Below, piece by piece: positions 1 to 27,947 of a stretch of DNA of 64,000 nucleotides. The translations under genes were made by a program, and so were the position numbers. This DNA comes from Sanderia malayensis (Eukaryota > Cnidaria > Scyphozoa > Semaeostomeae > Pelagiidae): positions 2,852,001 through 2,916,000 of the forward strand of contig RQOL01000660.1 of NCBI GenBank assembly GCA_013076295.1, read 5' to 3'. Each line of letters begins with the position of its first letter. Positions within the stretch are counted from its first letter, which is position 1. The notes under the pieces are model-generated. The model ran no database searches. It had not been told where the DNA came from and worked only from the letters and a program-made list of their open reading frames with translations.

Positions 1-430
1 AGCATTTTGCATATTTGTTTCATAATTTATCCAACGGCTTTTTTATAACTACAAACAAACTTTTTTCCAAGCAGTTAAGAATACCAGTTTTGTAATAAGT
101 AGTCTTCGCTCTATCGTAGTTTATCAATGTTCTAAGGAGAGAAATTTACTGCTGGGAAAATTAATTGAAATTTGTATATTTTATGTTTACTCTTGCTTTT
201 TCTAATATACATCATCGTTGATCGAATTTTTTCCAGAAACTTCATGTTTACAAGAAGACCTTACAGGCTCTCATTTACCCAATATCAAGTAAATAATCAT
301 TTCACTTTATTTCATACAACGCAAACTGTAATCATAAGGATTAGTTTCCACTCAATTTTTCTTTCACATAACTCCCTGGTGTGGTAAACATAAGTAGTTT
401 TATATTTATTCTTGTCTTTTCTATTTTCAG

Positions 431-16057
<15,627 letters not shown>

Positions 16058-17480
16058 AATGAAGTCCATTATCTACCCAACCCCACCCCTCATCTCCACG
16101 CCTTACCCCCAATTTCCAGTGGGTTTATTATTGACCAGTTCAAATCGTTGTAGCTTTAGAAGGTCACGTTTTGCCCCTTGAATTTTCGGTGATTTCAACT
16201 ATCGCTTTTTGGATACGAATACTTTTAATTTTACTTCATATAACCAATTCATCATATAACGAACCATTATTTAATTATATATCGGCTATATCAGGTATTT
16301 AAAATTTCCCAAGGATATTTTCTGTTTAATACTCTTGATTGTTCTCAAAATAGTTAATTTCGTCTTGAACTTTTGCTCGATTTGGTAACGCACCTAACCA
16401 TCCTGTTATTTATAGCAAAATATTAAGACACTATTTTTACATATATAGAGTAGTTAGTTTGCCATTTAGTTTTCTATGTTAGATGTAGATGTGGCTATGG
16501 ATAATCGAATTGTATTTCTTAATTGTCTGTTAATCAATTGAAATGAGAACAAAATTTAATTGCTTCGTTTGTTTCAACTAGCTTTCTTCTTCTCGAAGTG
16601 AGGCGCTAAATAACGTGCATTTACATGTGTATATGTCAAGGATACAGACATCTTGCAGAAAAGATTTATCTCAATTCCTTTTGAAAATATATTTGATACA
16701 ATGATATTTTCACAGAAGTTTTAATATAATATATATAAAAATACTATATGTACAACAGGTTCTAAATCTGACACCTAACTGCAAATCTAAAATGTAACAG
16801 TTTACGAACAATAATCTGATCAATAAAGCTTTTGAACTAAGCATATTTTTAAACTCTATATTAGTGATTTCGAATAGATTATAAAAGCTAGAGACTATTA
16901 TGTATATATATATATTCTTATTAATCGTAAAAGTATAAAGTATTTAATTACAAACGTTTAAATAAATAAACATGTATTTGTACAGAGGTTTAAAGTAGAC
17001 AGTTTAAAGTATGGTTTGGTAAATATTCAAACTCAGGAGTCCAAGTTCACGAAAATATCCCGCCATTGCCTGGTTACGAAAACAAAAAGAAATACTTTAT
17101 TAAAATAATAACAACAGAAATAAAGAAGGATGTCTCGTTGGGGTTGCCAATTTCATGTATTAAAAAATGTATGTTCAATTCGTCACCACAGAAAAACAAA
17201 TTCCCAGTGGCTTGTGACATAGAGGCGAGATTTCATTGGCTGGCATGGATTTGCCTTGAGAGACATATAATCGTGTTTAAGTCAGGTGATAGTAATGCGC
17301 AATGCTTATTGGTTAATACAACTAGAAACATCGAGAAAGACACGAGGTGCATCAAATGGGGCGTTGATTTATTTTACAGCAAGTGCTTGGGCCTAATGCT
17401 TTTGTACGCTGGCGAAATGTATTTTTTAAAAAGCTTTGAAGAAAGAATTAGTTGCAGAATGAAATAAAATAAAGTCAGAA
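16058..17480 (+). other. Unc-13 3' UTR and intergenic DNA
   Basis: AT-rich sequence after the Unc-13 stop. A plausible polyadenylation signal AATAAA is at 16822-16827, with further aataaa strings near 16961-16970. The longest open frame here (17066-17467) starts without ATG and shows no domain, so I do not call it a gene. Unc-13 and follistatin are convergent, with their stops 1.45 kb apart. Confidence 0.6.
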
Positions 17481-17486
17481 GGTATT

Positions 17487-17492
17487 TTTATT
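17487..17492 (-). terminator. Polyadenylation signal of follistatin
   Basis: AATAAA on the minus strand 15 bases after the follistatin stop codon (complement of tttatt). This implies a very short 3' UTR. Confidence 0.6.
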
Positions 17493-17506
17493 GAATACTT
17501 ACTTTT

Positions 17507-20500
17507 TTAACAACTGCCATTACGAATTACTTCAATGTTTCGTCCACTTTTGCAAGCTGCATTTCGTAATGAACACCAATTTCTGTAAGTCACTCCGTTG
17601 CTTCCACAAACCAATTGTCGCAAATGAAATCCTCCCATGCAGAAATTTTTGCACCTTACACACCGTACACCGATTGAATCTGATAAACATTTCGTATGCT
17701 TGGGGCATTTGATGTCCCTACATGTTACACTTTCTACAACAAATAAAAAACATGATAAATTTAACTTTGGCTCTCAGAAATTCCCGTTGCAACCAACTCC
17801 TACGTTTCATTCCTTAAGCAAAATCACTTCTCAATGTAATCAACTTTCTATAAAATAGTATTTTTCCTTAAAGAATTTCACTACTTGTTCGCTTATCTTT
17901 AAAGTTCGTTATACTGAGAATTAATTGTATTACAAACTCACTTTTACATTTTCCTTTGTACGCAATACCAACACTTTTCCCATTCCCGAGATGACAAATT
18001 GCTTTCCTTAGAAAACATCTGTTCTGATACGTCACACCATTTGTGCCGCAAAGCATCTTATCACGTGATGCATCGACTTTACATTTCTTCTTGCAAATGG
18101 CATTTGTGATGCAATGTGGCACTCTGTATTGGTCTTCAACGCAAAATTTATCTGTAGGACACCTTACGTTCTTGCAAGAAGCTGAAAACGAATGAATCAA
18201 AAAGACTGAAACGAATTTACGAGGTTATATTTGAATTATTATTCGGTATAATTATTAATTAGGTTTTCATTTTCGTTCTCTTTCTGACGTACTACTCCGA
18301 TGACTGTCAGACGAAAAGCTTTAGTAGGTATTATGTTTCGCTATGTTTCCGATTTTCAAAGCTATTTTGAGGTTATATTTGTAAATCTACTGGTAAACGT
18401 AGCTACATATGAAAGACCTTGGTGCTGTATTGTGCTAACTCACGCTTTTAGCTACAAATGTTTAGATACTTTGAATTAAAATAAATTATCAACTTACCTT
18501 TACATCTGGAATAATAATCAACATTGATTTGTTTGGTTGTCGAAGAACATTTTTCTCTCAACAGGGCGCATTCGTTAGAGTATGTTTTCTGGTTTGTGCT
18601 GCAAACTTTGCCTTTGTAAGCATTGCTACAATCTGGGTCACAAACGCAACGGGCCTGTCTCTTTGTTAACTTTGTGCACGGAGTACCCTTACACCTATCG
18701 TTGCACAAAACTGCAATATAATTAAAAATGAAATAATGGTTAAACCTCGATTATAATTCAATTGTGGTGGAGCATTTTTACGTTGTCATATACATGCTTC
18801 AGTTCAAAGTTAATCTCGGGCAGCTCTAAATTTCGTAAAGCTGAACAAATGCATTATTTTATATTAATTCCTCCGGGGTTGTTAAACTCGCCAGGGTTTA
18901 ATTCACGCATGCGTGCCAAAGAGAGGAATGACATGCTACTAAACAATAGCGTCTATTCTTATGAAACAATTAGCTAATTAGAATATTATAATTCATTTTT
19001 ACAAGAGTAACCTCGAGAACGTCAAAAATATACTTACGCGAGCATGGTTTGCAAACTGTTGGGCGATTCATGAAAATAAGAAATATTATATCCTTTGAAT
19101 TTTTAGCATCTCTTTCTGAATATCCCAACTGATTTGTGGCAAACAGCATTTCTCGACTCTTGCAACATTGTTCAAATGTAACTTGGTACTTCAGTAATTG
19201 GCCACATTGTCCAATTGTTCCAGAATTGCTCCAGCAACTGCCAGCTAAATGGAGAGGCACAAACAATATATACGTGCATGTGGAATTGGAAAATATATAA
19301 ACAATATCTGGGATTAGTTTGGATTGGTTTTGAAATGAAGCAAGTTAATAGGTATGTTAAGTACATAGTATATCTATTTCACAGCAAATTTGGACACTTT
19401 AATTGCAAAGCAAAGCAACATTGGTTTGTTTTGAAAGAAAGTTTAACAGAACAGCTACCCCTACCGCTGGATAGAGGTTGCGACTGGGAGAGAGGTTGCG
19501 ACTGGGAGAGGGGTTCGAGGGTGATCAATTAGGGTGCGTTATACACTGCTATCATCTATACAGTCAACTCTGTCTAATTCGAATAGCCTGGTGAAGCGTG
19601 AAAATGTTCGAATTGCAAAACGTTTGTTTTATATAACAGTTGGTTCATTAGTGGCCCTTGAAGGGACGGAGAATTTCGTCCAAATTAGATAGAGTTCGAG
19701 TTACACGAGTTCGAACCCTGCAGATTTGACTGTAATACAGTAAAAACCCGCATAGAACCTGTAAATTTTCCTTCCAGCTGATTGTTCCAAAAAATGGGCT
19801 ATTGTTTTATCTATTGTTTTGAACAGCAAAATCACCCTGAAGGACCTTAATCCATTGGTTCTTATATGCGGGTTTTTACTGTATACTAGGCGGGCAATAA
19901 GTAAGAGTTGTGTTATGTGGCCAATGAGAGGCACGCATCTTGTCTAGTCTGAAAATTCTAGACACATTCCTGCTGGCCTTTTTTCCTTTCCCAATTACTG
20001 TGCGAGATGAACATATTAAGAAACACTATGAGGAAATGATGTTCAATGATAAATGGTATTGGTCAATGAGGTTTGTGATGCGATAAATTCAGACAAAGAC
20101 CAAGACACCGGACACCGAATGTCTGAAAATTTCTCATCCGTTGGTCGAAAAGAAAGTATATTTATTCACAGTGTAAAACAGGGCAGAATCGAACCATCTA
20201 CTGGGATAAACCATTGTCTGCTAGCTATATTTCGAGCTTAGAAATGATAATATAAAGTAAAGCAATAAAGCTAAGTAGATTTTGAGAAGAATCAACACAG
20301 GAATTCCTGCCAGGGTTGTCAGATTGAAATCTTCAAAATTCCCAAGTCGAGGCTCAAAAAATCCCGAAATCCATTGTTTTAAAAATAAAATTCCCAAGGT
20401 CCAATTTTTTCTTTGGAAATGACGTCATTCATGCAAAATCGCCAAGATCCTGAGATTTCAGATTTCAGACTCTGAGATTTCAATTGTTTTTAAGTCTTCC

Positions 20501-22492
20501 GGTATCAATGTTTACAATTTACCAGCGTTTATAATTTGTCCAGTTGCCGCAATCTACAGCCGTTTCTGTTCATTTGTTCAGTTTGAATGAAAATATGACT
20601 GGTTTTGTGAATGTTCAAACAAAGTATACAGTTTCCGATACACTTCTAAAATTCCCAAGAAAAATCCCAAGGTTTTTTTCGATAAAATAATTCCCAAGGA
20701 AAATCCCATCAGCCTAAAAAAATCCCAAGATCTTGGGATAAAATCCCAAGTCTGACAACTCTGATTCCTGCCCGGTGTACACATTTCATACGTGTCTAGA
20801 CTTTACGTGATAGGCACAACAACTTTGAGATCCAAGACACGATATGGAACGACTGAAGGAAGGAAATAATAATGGTAGAGAAACAACAAAACACAGGAAA
20901 ACGCTTAATTCAATGGATTTAGAGTATGGTTGAGATCAACCAGAAATACTGTACACAAATATCTTCGTTTGAGTTTCAATGAAAAACATATCGAATTCCT
21001 TAGCTGTCTGGATTTTGTTAGCTTGATTATGAGATGTTTTATATATTTTGCACAATGAGCAAAATCTGGGCCAAAATGGGGCTGTCACAGAGTAGAAGAT
21101 AGTGGAAGTGGGAGATGTACAAGGTTATATGGAAGGGGGTTGAGAATGTGTGCTGCTAATGTGTTACAATGTAACGCAGTCTAGACATGCTCGCTCCAAA
21201 GGTGGTCTCATCTGGCTGGTCATTTGGAAGGAAATTATACAGACACATGAAACAGAAAAATAGCATATCGATGACTTTCTTGTTAGTCAGAAAACATTAA
21301 TCAACCAGCCACAATTCAATGATCCTATTTTTCAGTCGTGAGCATGATATTTGAGCTCGAATGGATTAAAAGAGTGAAACCTTACCACTTGTTTTGAATT
21401 TTCCAAACTGTCACGAAACGATGGAATAATCCTAGGGTTTATATAATCACAGGCTGCTTGCTAGAGCTGGGTGGAAAGTGAATGGTTTCTGAAGAGCCAA
21501 CAGAATTGCACTTCTCGCAACCCCACCCCCTCCCCTCTTCCCCAATATACAATACCAATTTATAAGAACAATTTTTGTTACCTAAATAAAATTAAACTCT
21601 TTGGATTCTGTATTGAATTCAGTGTGGAAACAAATACACAACTCGCTCGGCAAAACTTTATCAAAATTAAACAAATGAAAATCTTTACTTCCCAGACAAG
21701 AACAATTTCCAGACAGTTCATGGTCTCATATTGACAGAAATTAGATTAAAACTAATACATTTTATGGCTTCTGGATCATCGAGAAATTTTTGTAACATGA
21801 TCACCCTGATGTTCATTCATTGGTTTTATTCCAGACATGAAGGGATGTGGCTCAGAATTTGAAATCAAGTTAACACACAACAGTCGCGTATTCTTAAAGC
21901 AAATTCATAGTAACTTCAGGTTTCTGCACTGATGTACAACATGGTCTTGCTGCGTTGCAAGCTATATATACATGTGTAAGAAGCCATTACGGTGCGGAGG
22001 TTGAAGCCATTAGCAAATGAAACCATTGGGAAATGAAGCTGTTATAGAAGCCATAGGGGGGAGGGAAACCATTCATTCGTTCTCGGGTATATGTTTGGGC
22101 AGACTCGATCCGCCCAAACATATACCCATGAATAATTTTACAACAACATGTATATAATAACAATGATCAGGCTAAGGCAATATAAAAACCTGCTCTTTAT
22201 GTAGGTACTCATTTGTGCAAGGTTCTTAGAAGAGGATTTTTCCAACAGTGCATCAAACTGTTTTTAAATTTCTATAAACCCAACTTGCGATCAGAAGCAA
22301 AAGCAAAACAATACCGGCGGGTAACAGAAAACTGTTTATGGAAATAAAAACTGTTACGATCACGACAGCACCTCCACGTTTTTCTCTAACAGACTGAGAA
22401 CAAATAATTATAAAATATTTACCAAGGGTTCCTTTGACCAAGAAAAGTACGATCGTCGCAAAAAGTAATGATTCAGCAGTCTTGAAATTCAT
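17507..22492 (-). CDS. FST: Follistatin, complete, 318 aa
   Basis: Exons in transcript order: 22492-22423, 19244-19038, 18710-18498, 18181-17942, 17733-17507 (957 nt with stop). Every intron is phase 1, so each exon is one extracellular module. Residues 1-24 are a signal peptide (MNFKTAESLLFATIVLFLVK then GTL). Residues 24-92 form the follistatin N-terminal domain (GSCW...QCCKSREM...CKPCS). Residues 93-163, 164-243 and 244-318 are three follistatin/Kazal domains, each with ten cysteines and motifs such as CVCDPDCSNAYKG, YSNECALL, CGTNGVTYQNRC and CGSNGVTYRNWC. Family role: secreted antagonist that wraps activin and some BMPs. The basic stretch KLTKRQAR in domain 1 occupies the position of the heparin-binding segment in vertebrate follistatin. 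It ends directly after domain 3, like the short FST288 form, without the acidic tail. The first intron is 3.2 kb. Confidence 0.97.
18300..18372 (-). mobile_element. Fragment related to the foldback MITE at 15615-15755
   Basis: aaaagctttagtaggtatta followed by tgtttcgctatgtttccgat and tttcaaagctattttgaggt match one arm of the element in the last Unc-13 intron. It lies in the follistatin intron 18182-18497. Confidence 0.7.
19561..19732. mobile_element. Tc1/mariner-type MITE (TA target site), 172 bp
   Basis: Termini cagtcaactctg and its partner cagatttgactg are flanked on both sides by TA. Subterminal taattcgaat / agttcgaacc is also inverted. It is in follistatin intron 1 and directly abuts the next MITE. 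Confidence 0.75.
19738..19881. mobile_element. Intact Tc1/mariner-type MITE, 144 bp
   Basis: Starts cagtaaaaacccgcatagaa and ends ttcttatatgcgggtttttactg, flanked by TA on both sides. The centre holds ctattgttttatctattgtt-type words that recur near 650-720, 4100-4360 and 25795-25935. This is the best preserved copy of its family in the window. Confidence 0.88.
20311..20763. mobile_element. hAT-type non-autonomous element with 8-bp target duplication
   Basis: Inverted ends cagggttgtcaga and tctgacaactctg bound 453 bases. Both sides are flanked by the same octamer attcctgc (20303-20310 and 20764-20771), the 8-bp duplication expected for hAT. The interior is rich in aattcccaag / cttgggatttt words. 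No transposase is seen. Confidence 0.88.
22085..22127. repeat. Perfect 16-bp hairpin
   Basis: gggtatatgtttgggc and its exact reverse complement are separated by 11 bases. It lies in follistatin intron 1, about 300 bases from the signal-peptide exon. Confidence 0.85.
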
Positions 22493-22795
22493 TGCCAGCT
22501 TTGACTTATCTTTGGACGATAACGTTTTCTTGTTGTTTGTATCTTATTGACTTGACTAACTGACTGACTAAAGAAGTTGTCTCGGGTTGTGTTGTAATGA
22601 ATCTGCTATTAACTGTTTCTCTTCTTGTTGCTCAGCGTGATCTTATTATTCACTTTGTAGCTACCGTCTGTCATTCTAACAGCTATCAAAGGCTCTTGTC
22701 GGCATATGCCAATTTTCTCACTTACTTAAGCTCATTGTTATCTCTCTCACCATCAACCCCCTATGATGTCATCTGTGTTTACCAAACTTTGATTC

Positions 22796-22912
22796 GTCAT
22801 CATCATCATAATCATCAACATCATAAACATTATTATCATAATCATCATAATTATTATCATAATCATCAACATTATTATCATAATCATCATGATTATCATC
22901 ATTATCATTAAT
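22796..22912 (+). repeat. (CATCATAAT)n imperfect microsatellite
   Basis: Over 100 bases of interspersed cat, aat and tat triplets. Its translations (His/Asn/Tyr-rich or Met/Ile-rich) are artefacts of the repeat. Confidence 0.9.
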
Positions 22913-23561
22913 AATGGCATAATCATTCTTTCGTCAAAGGAACAAGTGGATTCGCCAGCCAAAGAGAACCAGCAAGGCTACTATGTAGCTCCATGTCTGA
23001 AAGCTCCATATGCAACATGATGACATGATGGATTGCGAAATTGGCACTCAGCCTACATCGACGCAATTTCATGTACGTTTCAACGTTTTCATTAATTTTT
23101 TGTCTCTTTTCCCTCATATTTATATTCAAACATTTTAGAGCTCAGTTAGCCATGTATAGTTATTTATTTATTTGTCTATTTTGTTATATTTATTTAGCTC
23201 AATTGAAATCTGATCACGTTAATGCCATGAACGAAGAGACTTCATGTAACTTGAAGGAAATCAGAGCAAATCGGCACGTTTTTGAGATGCAGCAATTTCC
23301 CACGGCATGCAATACCACCTACGTGGATAATCTTGTGAGGATTTACTTATAATCATTACAATTTAATCACCATATGCCATTAGATTGTAACAAGTATGTG
23401 TAGGATAGGAAGAGGACCACACTATAGTTTTGCGACAACTGCAATTCAATATGGCTCAATGCGAATCAATGGGGCGAAGTTGTGATTCTGAGATCGTATC
23501 ATATCGTATCATATCGCATCGTATGATATCCATCAAAGTTACTCAAATTTAAATTCCCGGG

Positions 23562-23690
23562 GCCCGGGTCTCAAAAAAGGCCGGCGAAGGGCCCGCGAAA
23601 AGTTTTGCTAAGTTCTGCTTTGTTTTGCTTGTTTGTTTATAGCCCCATAGCCCCGGGGCCCGAGCTGGCTCTCGACGGGCCTGTATAAGT
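23562..23690 (-). mobile_element. GC-rich dispersed repeat, copy 2
   Basis: Inverted copy of 14128-14255: gaagggcccgcgaaaagttt, then tttgcttgtttgtttatagc, then gagctggctctcgacgggcc in that order. The two copies are 9.4 kb apart, one in Unc-13 and one intergenic. Confidence 0.75.
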
Positions 23691-24199
23691 TCTTTTTGGG
23701 GGGAAAGCATTTTGAATGTCTGACAAATTACAAGTGACAAAAGATAGAACAGAACAGCAATCTCTTTCTTTGGTTTTTTTCCATCTGATCGTTATTTTGA
23801 TTCAACTGTGTTCTCATTCATGTTTCTGAGAATGTTATTGTATTTTCAGTTGGCACTGGCACAAGACAAAACCCAGCAGTTAGTTGCGCAAAGATGTCTG
23901 CAGGTTATAAGAAGTTTTACAAGGTATGCATGGAGATGAAGATAAACAAGAAACAACAGCTCATTTGCAGGGACGGAAGGGAAACATCACAAATGTCGTC
24001 TGCAAGGTTCGTAATAATCTAATTCATTCCGTCATTATCACCAATTAAATGTAATTACACTTCGACCAGTTGTTCGTCGAATGTCTGATTCGAATTGTGA
24101 AACCATTCATTATTTGCGCTGCAACTCATTCTGCAACTATTTGCGCTGAAACCATTCATCATTATTTGACTGGGATGGCCAGATCTTGGGTGGTTAGAG

Positions 24200-24440
24200 A
24201 GGTTAGGGTGGTTATTGGAGTGGTTAGATCGCTCAACCCTTGTTCAAAGGGTTGTGGGTTCGAGCCCACCTTCAGACCTGTCATATAAAATTTGAGGAGA
24301 GAATTTGCCAGCTCTCTGTAATTCTAGGCAAAAAGGCAAAAGGAATCACGAGGTGTGGTCACATCGAGAGGAAGGACCAGGGTCGCACTGCTTCGATTAG
24401 TGGTCTAGCTATTCAGTGGGCCCTTTGTGCTTAGCACATA
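24200..24440 (+). mobile_element. Probable tRNA-derived SINE
   Basis: A tRNA-like head has an A-box-like tggttagatcg near 24222 and a good pol III B box ggttcgagccc near 24257, 35 bases apart. A non-tRNA body follows, ending with gtgcttagcacataaac. The spacing fits a degenerate tRNA gene, but I cannot fold a full cloverleaf, so a SINE is more likely than a tRNA. Confidence 0.55.
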
Positions 24441-24490
24441 AACCAATACCTCACGAAGATAGTAAGCGTATTTGCCTATCAATCAATCTA

Positions 24491-24633
24491 CACTCTTTTT
24501 TCTTTATAAGAATAAATTTTATAAGAATATTGAGGCTCAAAATTGCAAAAAAACAATGGAAATTTAAGAATAACAATGGAAAAGATCGAGGCTCAGAAAA
24601 ATTTTTAAGTATTCTTATAAAAAGAAAAGAGTG
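24491..24633. mobile_element. TA-flanked MITE, family copy 1, 143 bp
   Basis: Ends cactcttttttctttataag and cttataaaaagaaaagagtg are inverted and flanked by TA. The core caatggaaatttaagaataa also occurs in the copy at 62249-62378. Confidence 0.8.
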
Positions 24634-25794
24634 TATCAATAAATGCATGAATGGCAAATATCGTACGGAAATTGTTTCTGTGTCCCCGTAGCTTAATTCC
24701 AGAAAGACAATGGCTAAAACAATGGCTATAGCGTATTGCTTCTCAGATTAGGATTTGCTAAACACCCGCAATAATACGCGAGCGGGTAATAATGTGAAAC
24801 AATGTTTCAATCAATGTGTTGAATTGTGATAAACAATGAAAAGAAAAGGAGACGTTGTGAACAATTCACAGGAAATAAAAAAAAGTGTGATGCAAATGCA
24901 CAACGTGCAGCATTTTTTTGGCTTCGCGAGTGGCGATTGAAAACGACTATTTTGATCTTCGATTGTAAGTAACCTGCATTCACACCGTTTTAATTGCAAT
25001 CTATGTTTTCGGCCTTTGTGTGTGTTAGTTTATTCATTTGTTATCTCGAGCCCGTTACCTGTTACTTGTAAGATATTCCAATCTGATCTCCGAAGAGGAC
25101 CCCACCCAGGGCAATTCATTTTGATTCTTTACCCATGACCATTTTTCCTTTTTGTGTAAATATATATATTATGCTACTTTTTAATGTTAATACTTGAATG
25201 AAAAGATAAATATCTTCGCATTCACTGACCAGGTGTTTAAAAACATCTAAGGAAAGTTGCTGACTGATAACCCAAGTTGTGAACAAAAATAAAATGGCGC
25301 TTTGAATTCGGAGCGGAGGGGAAGCATTGCGACACAAAATAGTTACTGTTGAATATTGAAAACAAAGTTTCACTAGCATTGTTAAGTGTAAAGAATGCTA
25401 TGCTAATTAGATAACTGCAGAAATTAGAAATTATTTGTTGTTTTCCTATTGTTTGAATTCCTATTTTGAAGTAAAATCTAGCACGGACCCAGGGGAGTTC
25501 ATTTTGATTGGCCTGGCCTTGTGAAGGTTTCAATTCAAGGTTTCTTTGCTTCGGAATTACGCGTCCCGTCCCGTCTGGTCCCTTGCCACACCCAAGTCAC
25601 ACCTCTGTTTACTCGAATAGTCTCACTTCCATTTCTCATTCGAGGTCGGTATCTGCAGTCATTCAAATCTCGAGTTGGCAAGGGACAAGGAACAGAAGAT
25701 TTTGTTTGAGATGCAGTTATGGGGCAGATCTAAGCCTTGACGAAACGCAATAAAATAAAAATAGCATATAAGAGCATGCAGAAATCGCATCAAT

Positions 25795-25935
25795 TTGTTC
25801 AAGCCCAATAGGTTATTGTTCCTTCCATTGTTCAAACACAATAGGCCACTCTTTCCTCTATTGTTCAAACACAATAGGTCATTGTTTCCTCTATTGTTGT
25901 GAGAAAAGATTTTACGCGGGTTTTTGCTGCATACT
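25795..25935. mobile_element. Remnant of the CAGTAAAAACCC MITE family
   Basis: Three runs of ctattgttcaaacacaatag-like sequence followed by acgcgggtttttgctgcata match the interior and right end of the element at 19738-19881. Confidence 0.6.
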
Positions 25936-26071
25936 ACAGACTTTTCCGATTGAAACAAGGCAGAAATTCAAACATGATAAATATAATCAAATATTACATA
26001 TCCAGCGACTATATCCAGTAGATAATTATTATTTACAAGAGACAAAATTAGAAAAACTAGGCATGAAGATT

Positions 26072-27947
26072 TTAAACGAGTAAAATTGCGTTGATACAGC
26101 CGTCATTTTCTGGATTATTTGTCACTTGTGCGTATTTACCTGAAAATTATACAAACGATGTTGGTTGAAATCTAAACATGAATCTTAATATTTATTACCA
26201 ATTAGATATGAATTGTGAGCATGATAGATATATTTTAGTAACATACCCCAAACAACTTTTCCACCTTGCGTCACCAATCCAAGTTCACTTACATTTACCT
26301 GTGAATAAATTTAAACGTTTTTTTATTTTATAAAAAACTTGCATCAGCACTTCATACTAAAAGTTTCTTAATTTGTTTCTTACTTTCAGGACCTAAAATA
26401 ACCCTTTCGTTTTGAAGCCAAACATTTATGAATTGATAATTTGTTCTCCTACCTCAATTACTGTTCCTTTAGTTATAACACCGAGCGATGTGTACATTGG
26501 AGATTGGGGATTTTTCTTGACGCCAATAATTGACAAACAAAATGTTGCTTTAAGCTGAAACAGAAAAATGATTTAATAAACATTGATATTTCTTTGAACA
26601 TCTCGCAAAAGCATAAATACAATAAATACAGTAAAATAATTGCAGCATATTTGCTAGCATAAAATGTTCTTTTGTAAATAGAGGAAGCAAGAAAATTTGA
26701 AATGTTTATTATTACCTCTGGATGAGTGACATGTGCTTTCTTAAATCTAAGTCCCTACATGAATAAATAAAAATCAATTTTATTCCTGACATTTAGTTTC
26801 AAAGAAGATGGTATTTCACCAGACATGTATTAACTGCAGTAAATTTTGACAAGTCTTTTACCATAGGTCTAATAAATCGTTCATATTTTGGTGGTTTTCT
26901 TGTGAAATTTTCTCCAACATAAGTCACTTTTGTCACCATGCGTTTCCAGCACTTTCCTGTATTCATAAAAAAGGTGTCAAGTTAATATTCAAAATGAAAT
27001 TACCTTTGAAAAAACAGAGCGGTGCAGAAATAGTATAAACTTACGTCTAGTTTTTCCTGTCCTGAGAACACGAAACACTTCATCTTCTCCGACCGCTCTA
27101 ACTTTTGGCAATGGAACATCCCATTTTCCCTGAAGTGAAAAGAAGATTTTTAATTTCATTCTTCAGCCATATTAAAGCAAGCAGATCATCTACAAAGCAT
27201 AAAAGAATTTCTAAACATACAGCTTTTTCTTTTCTTTTCTGTTTTATCATGTTATTCAAAACTTTAGCTCTTGTTTGTCCCTCTCTGTCCAACAAATATG
27301 CAGGAACAGCACCTTCTGCAACTTTTTCAGTATCCTTTGATTTCGTTTTCTTTTCCTGGTGCATTTTTAAAGTTTTCTTCATTTGAACTTTCTCTGCATG
27401 GCGCTTTTTATTATAAAGTTTTGCCCTGAAATAAAATATTTTTGTCAGCAAATCCCATCACTCATAATACGTGCAACAAATAATCATACAAATCACCAGA
27501 AACTTACTTCAAACCATGAAGTTTTTTTGCCTTTAAAGATCTATCATGAGGCTCTCTGCCTTGCTTCTTTCGACTGAAATAAAAATACAAAAATATCATT
27601 AAGGCTGTTTCAAAATCCCCTCCTGATAAACTTGAAAATTCACTTTACATGCATAAGAAAATAAGAAAAAAACATACAGTCTTTCATGGTAATCAAGACG
27701 TCTTCCGTGCCTTTTGATGGATTGTTCTATATGTTCATTCTGAGGCTATCAACATATAATTATTTATAATTATGAAATCAATATATTTTCATAAATTGAA
27801 CCAACACGAAGAACACAACAGAATCTTTAGTTAAATTTAATTTTTCAGTAATAAAAAATTAAATTCTTGGATAGAAGATATAACAATTTAGGCTTGAACA
27901 GGTGTAGTTTTTTTTATTGGTATACGAAACAAAAAACTACAAACCAT
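26072..27947 (-). CDS. NSA2: Ribosome biogenesis protein NSA2 (TINP1), complete, 260 aa
   Basis: Exons in transcript order: 27947-27945, 27745-27678, 27573-27508, 27425-27221, 27129-27045, 26956-26862, 26754-26716, 26554-26453, 26298-26247, 26139-26072 (783 nt with stop). The 260-residue length equals that of human NSA2. The basic N-terminal half has [20 protein letters not shown] and [13 protein letters not shown]; the C-terminal half is the S8e-like beta domain ([53 protein letters not shown]) and ends CINAILLV. Family role: assembly factor bound to pre-60S particles, needed for ITS2 processing and GTP-driven maturation in the nucleolus. The first coding exon appears to hold only the ATG, followed by an intron with a GTTTGT donor. 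An expressed housekeeping gene; nothing suggests decay. Confidence 0.96.

Larger units (their letters stand above)
22493..26071. other. Gene-poor gap between the follistatin 5' end and the NSA2 3' end
   Basis: This should include the follistatin promoter and 5' UTR just right of 22492. I see microsatellite, a GC-rich repeat, a SINE-like element and MITE fragments (listed separately) but no exon chain I can support. One isolated stretch at 23849-23926 has consensus splice sites and an open frame but no recognisable relative. Confidence 0.6.

Noticed and set aside
17066..17467. 133-codon open frame between Unc-13 and follistatin
   Set aside because: It has no ATG at its start, shows no signal, domain or repeat pattern, and lies in the 3' UTR region of Unc-13.
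22597..22911. Histidine-rich open frame
   Set aside because: It is a translation of the catcataat microsatellite.
23849..23926. Possible exon (open frame LALAQDKTQQLVAQRCLQVI and onward) with ttttcag acceptor and gtatgc donor
   Set aside because: It is isolated, with no partner exons in compatible phase on either side and no recognisable family.
24200..24290. Functional tRNA gene
   Set aside because: The B box is good, but acceptor and D stems cannot be formed and a longer body follows, which fits a SINE better.
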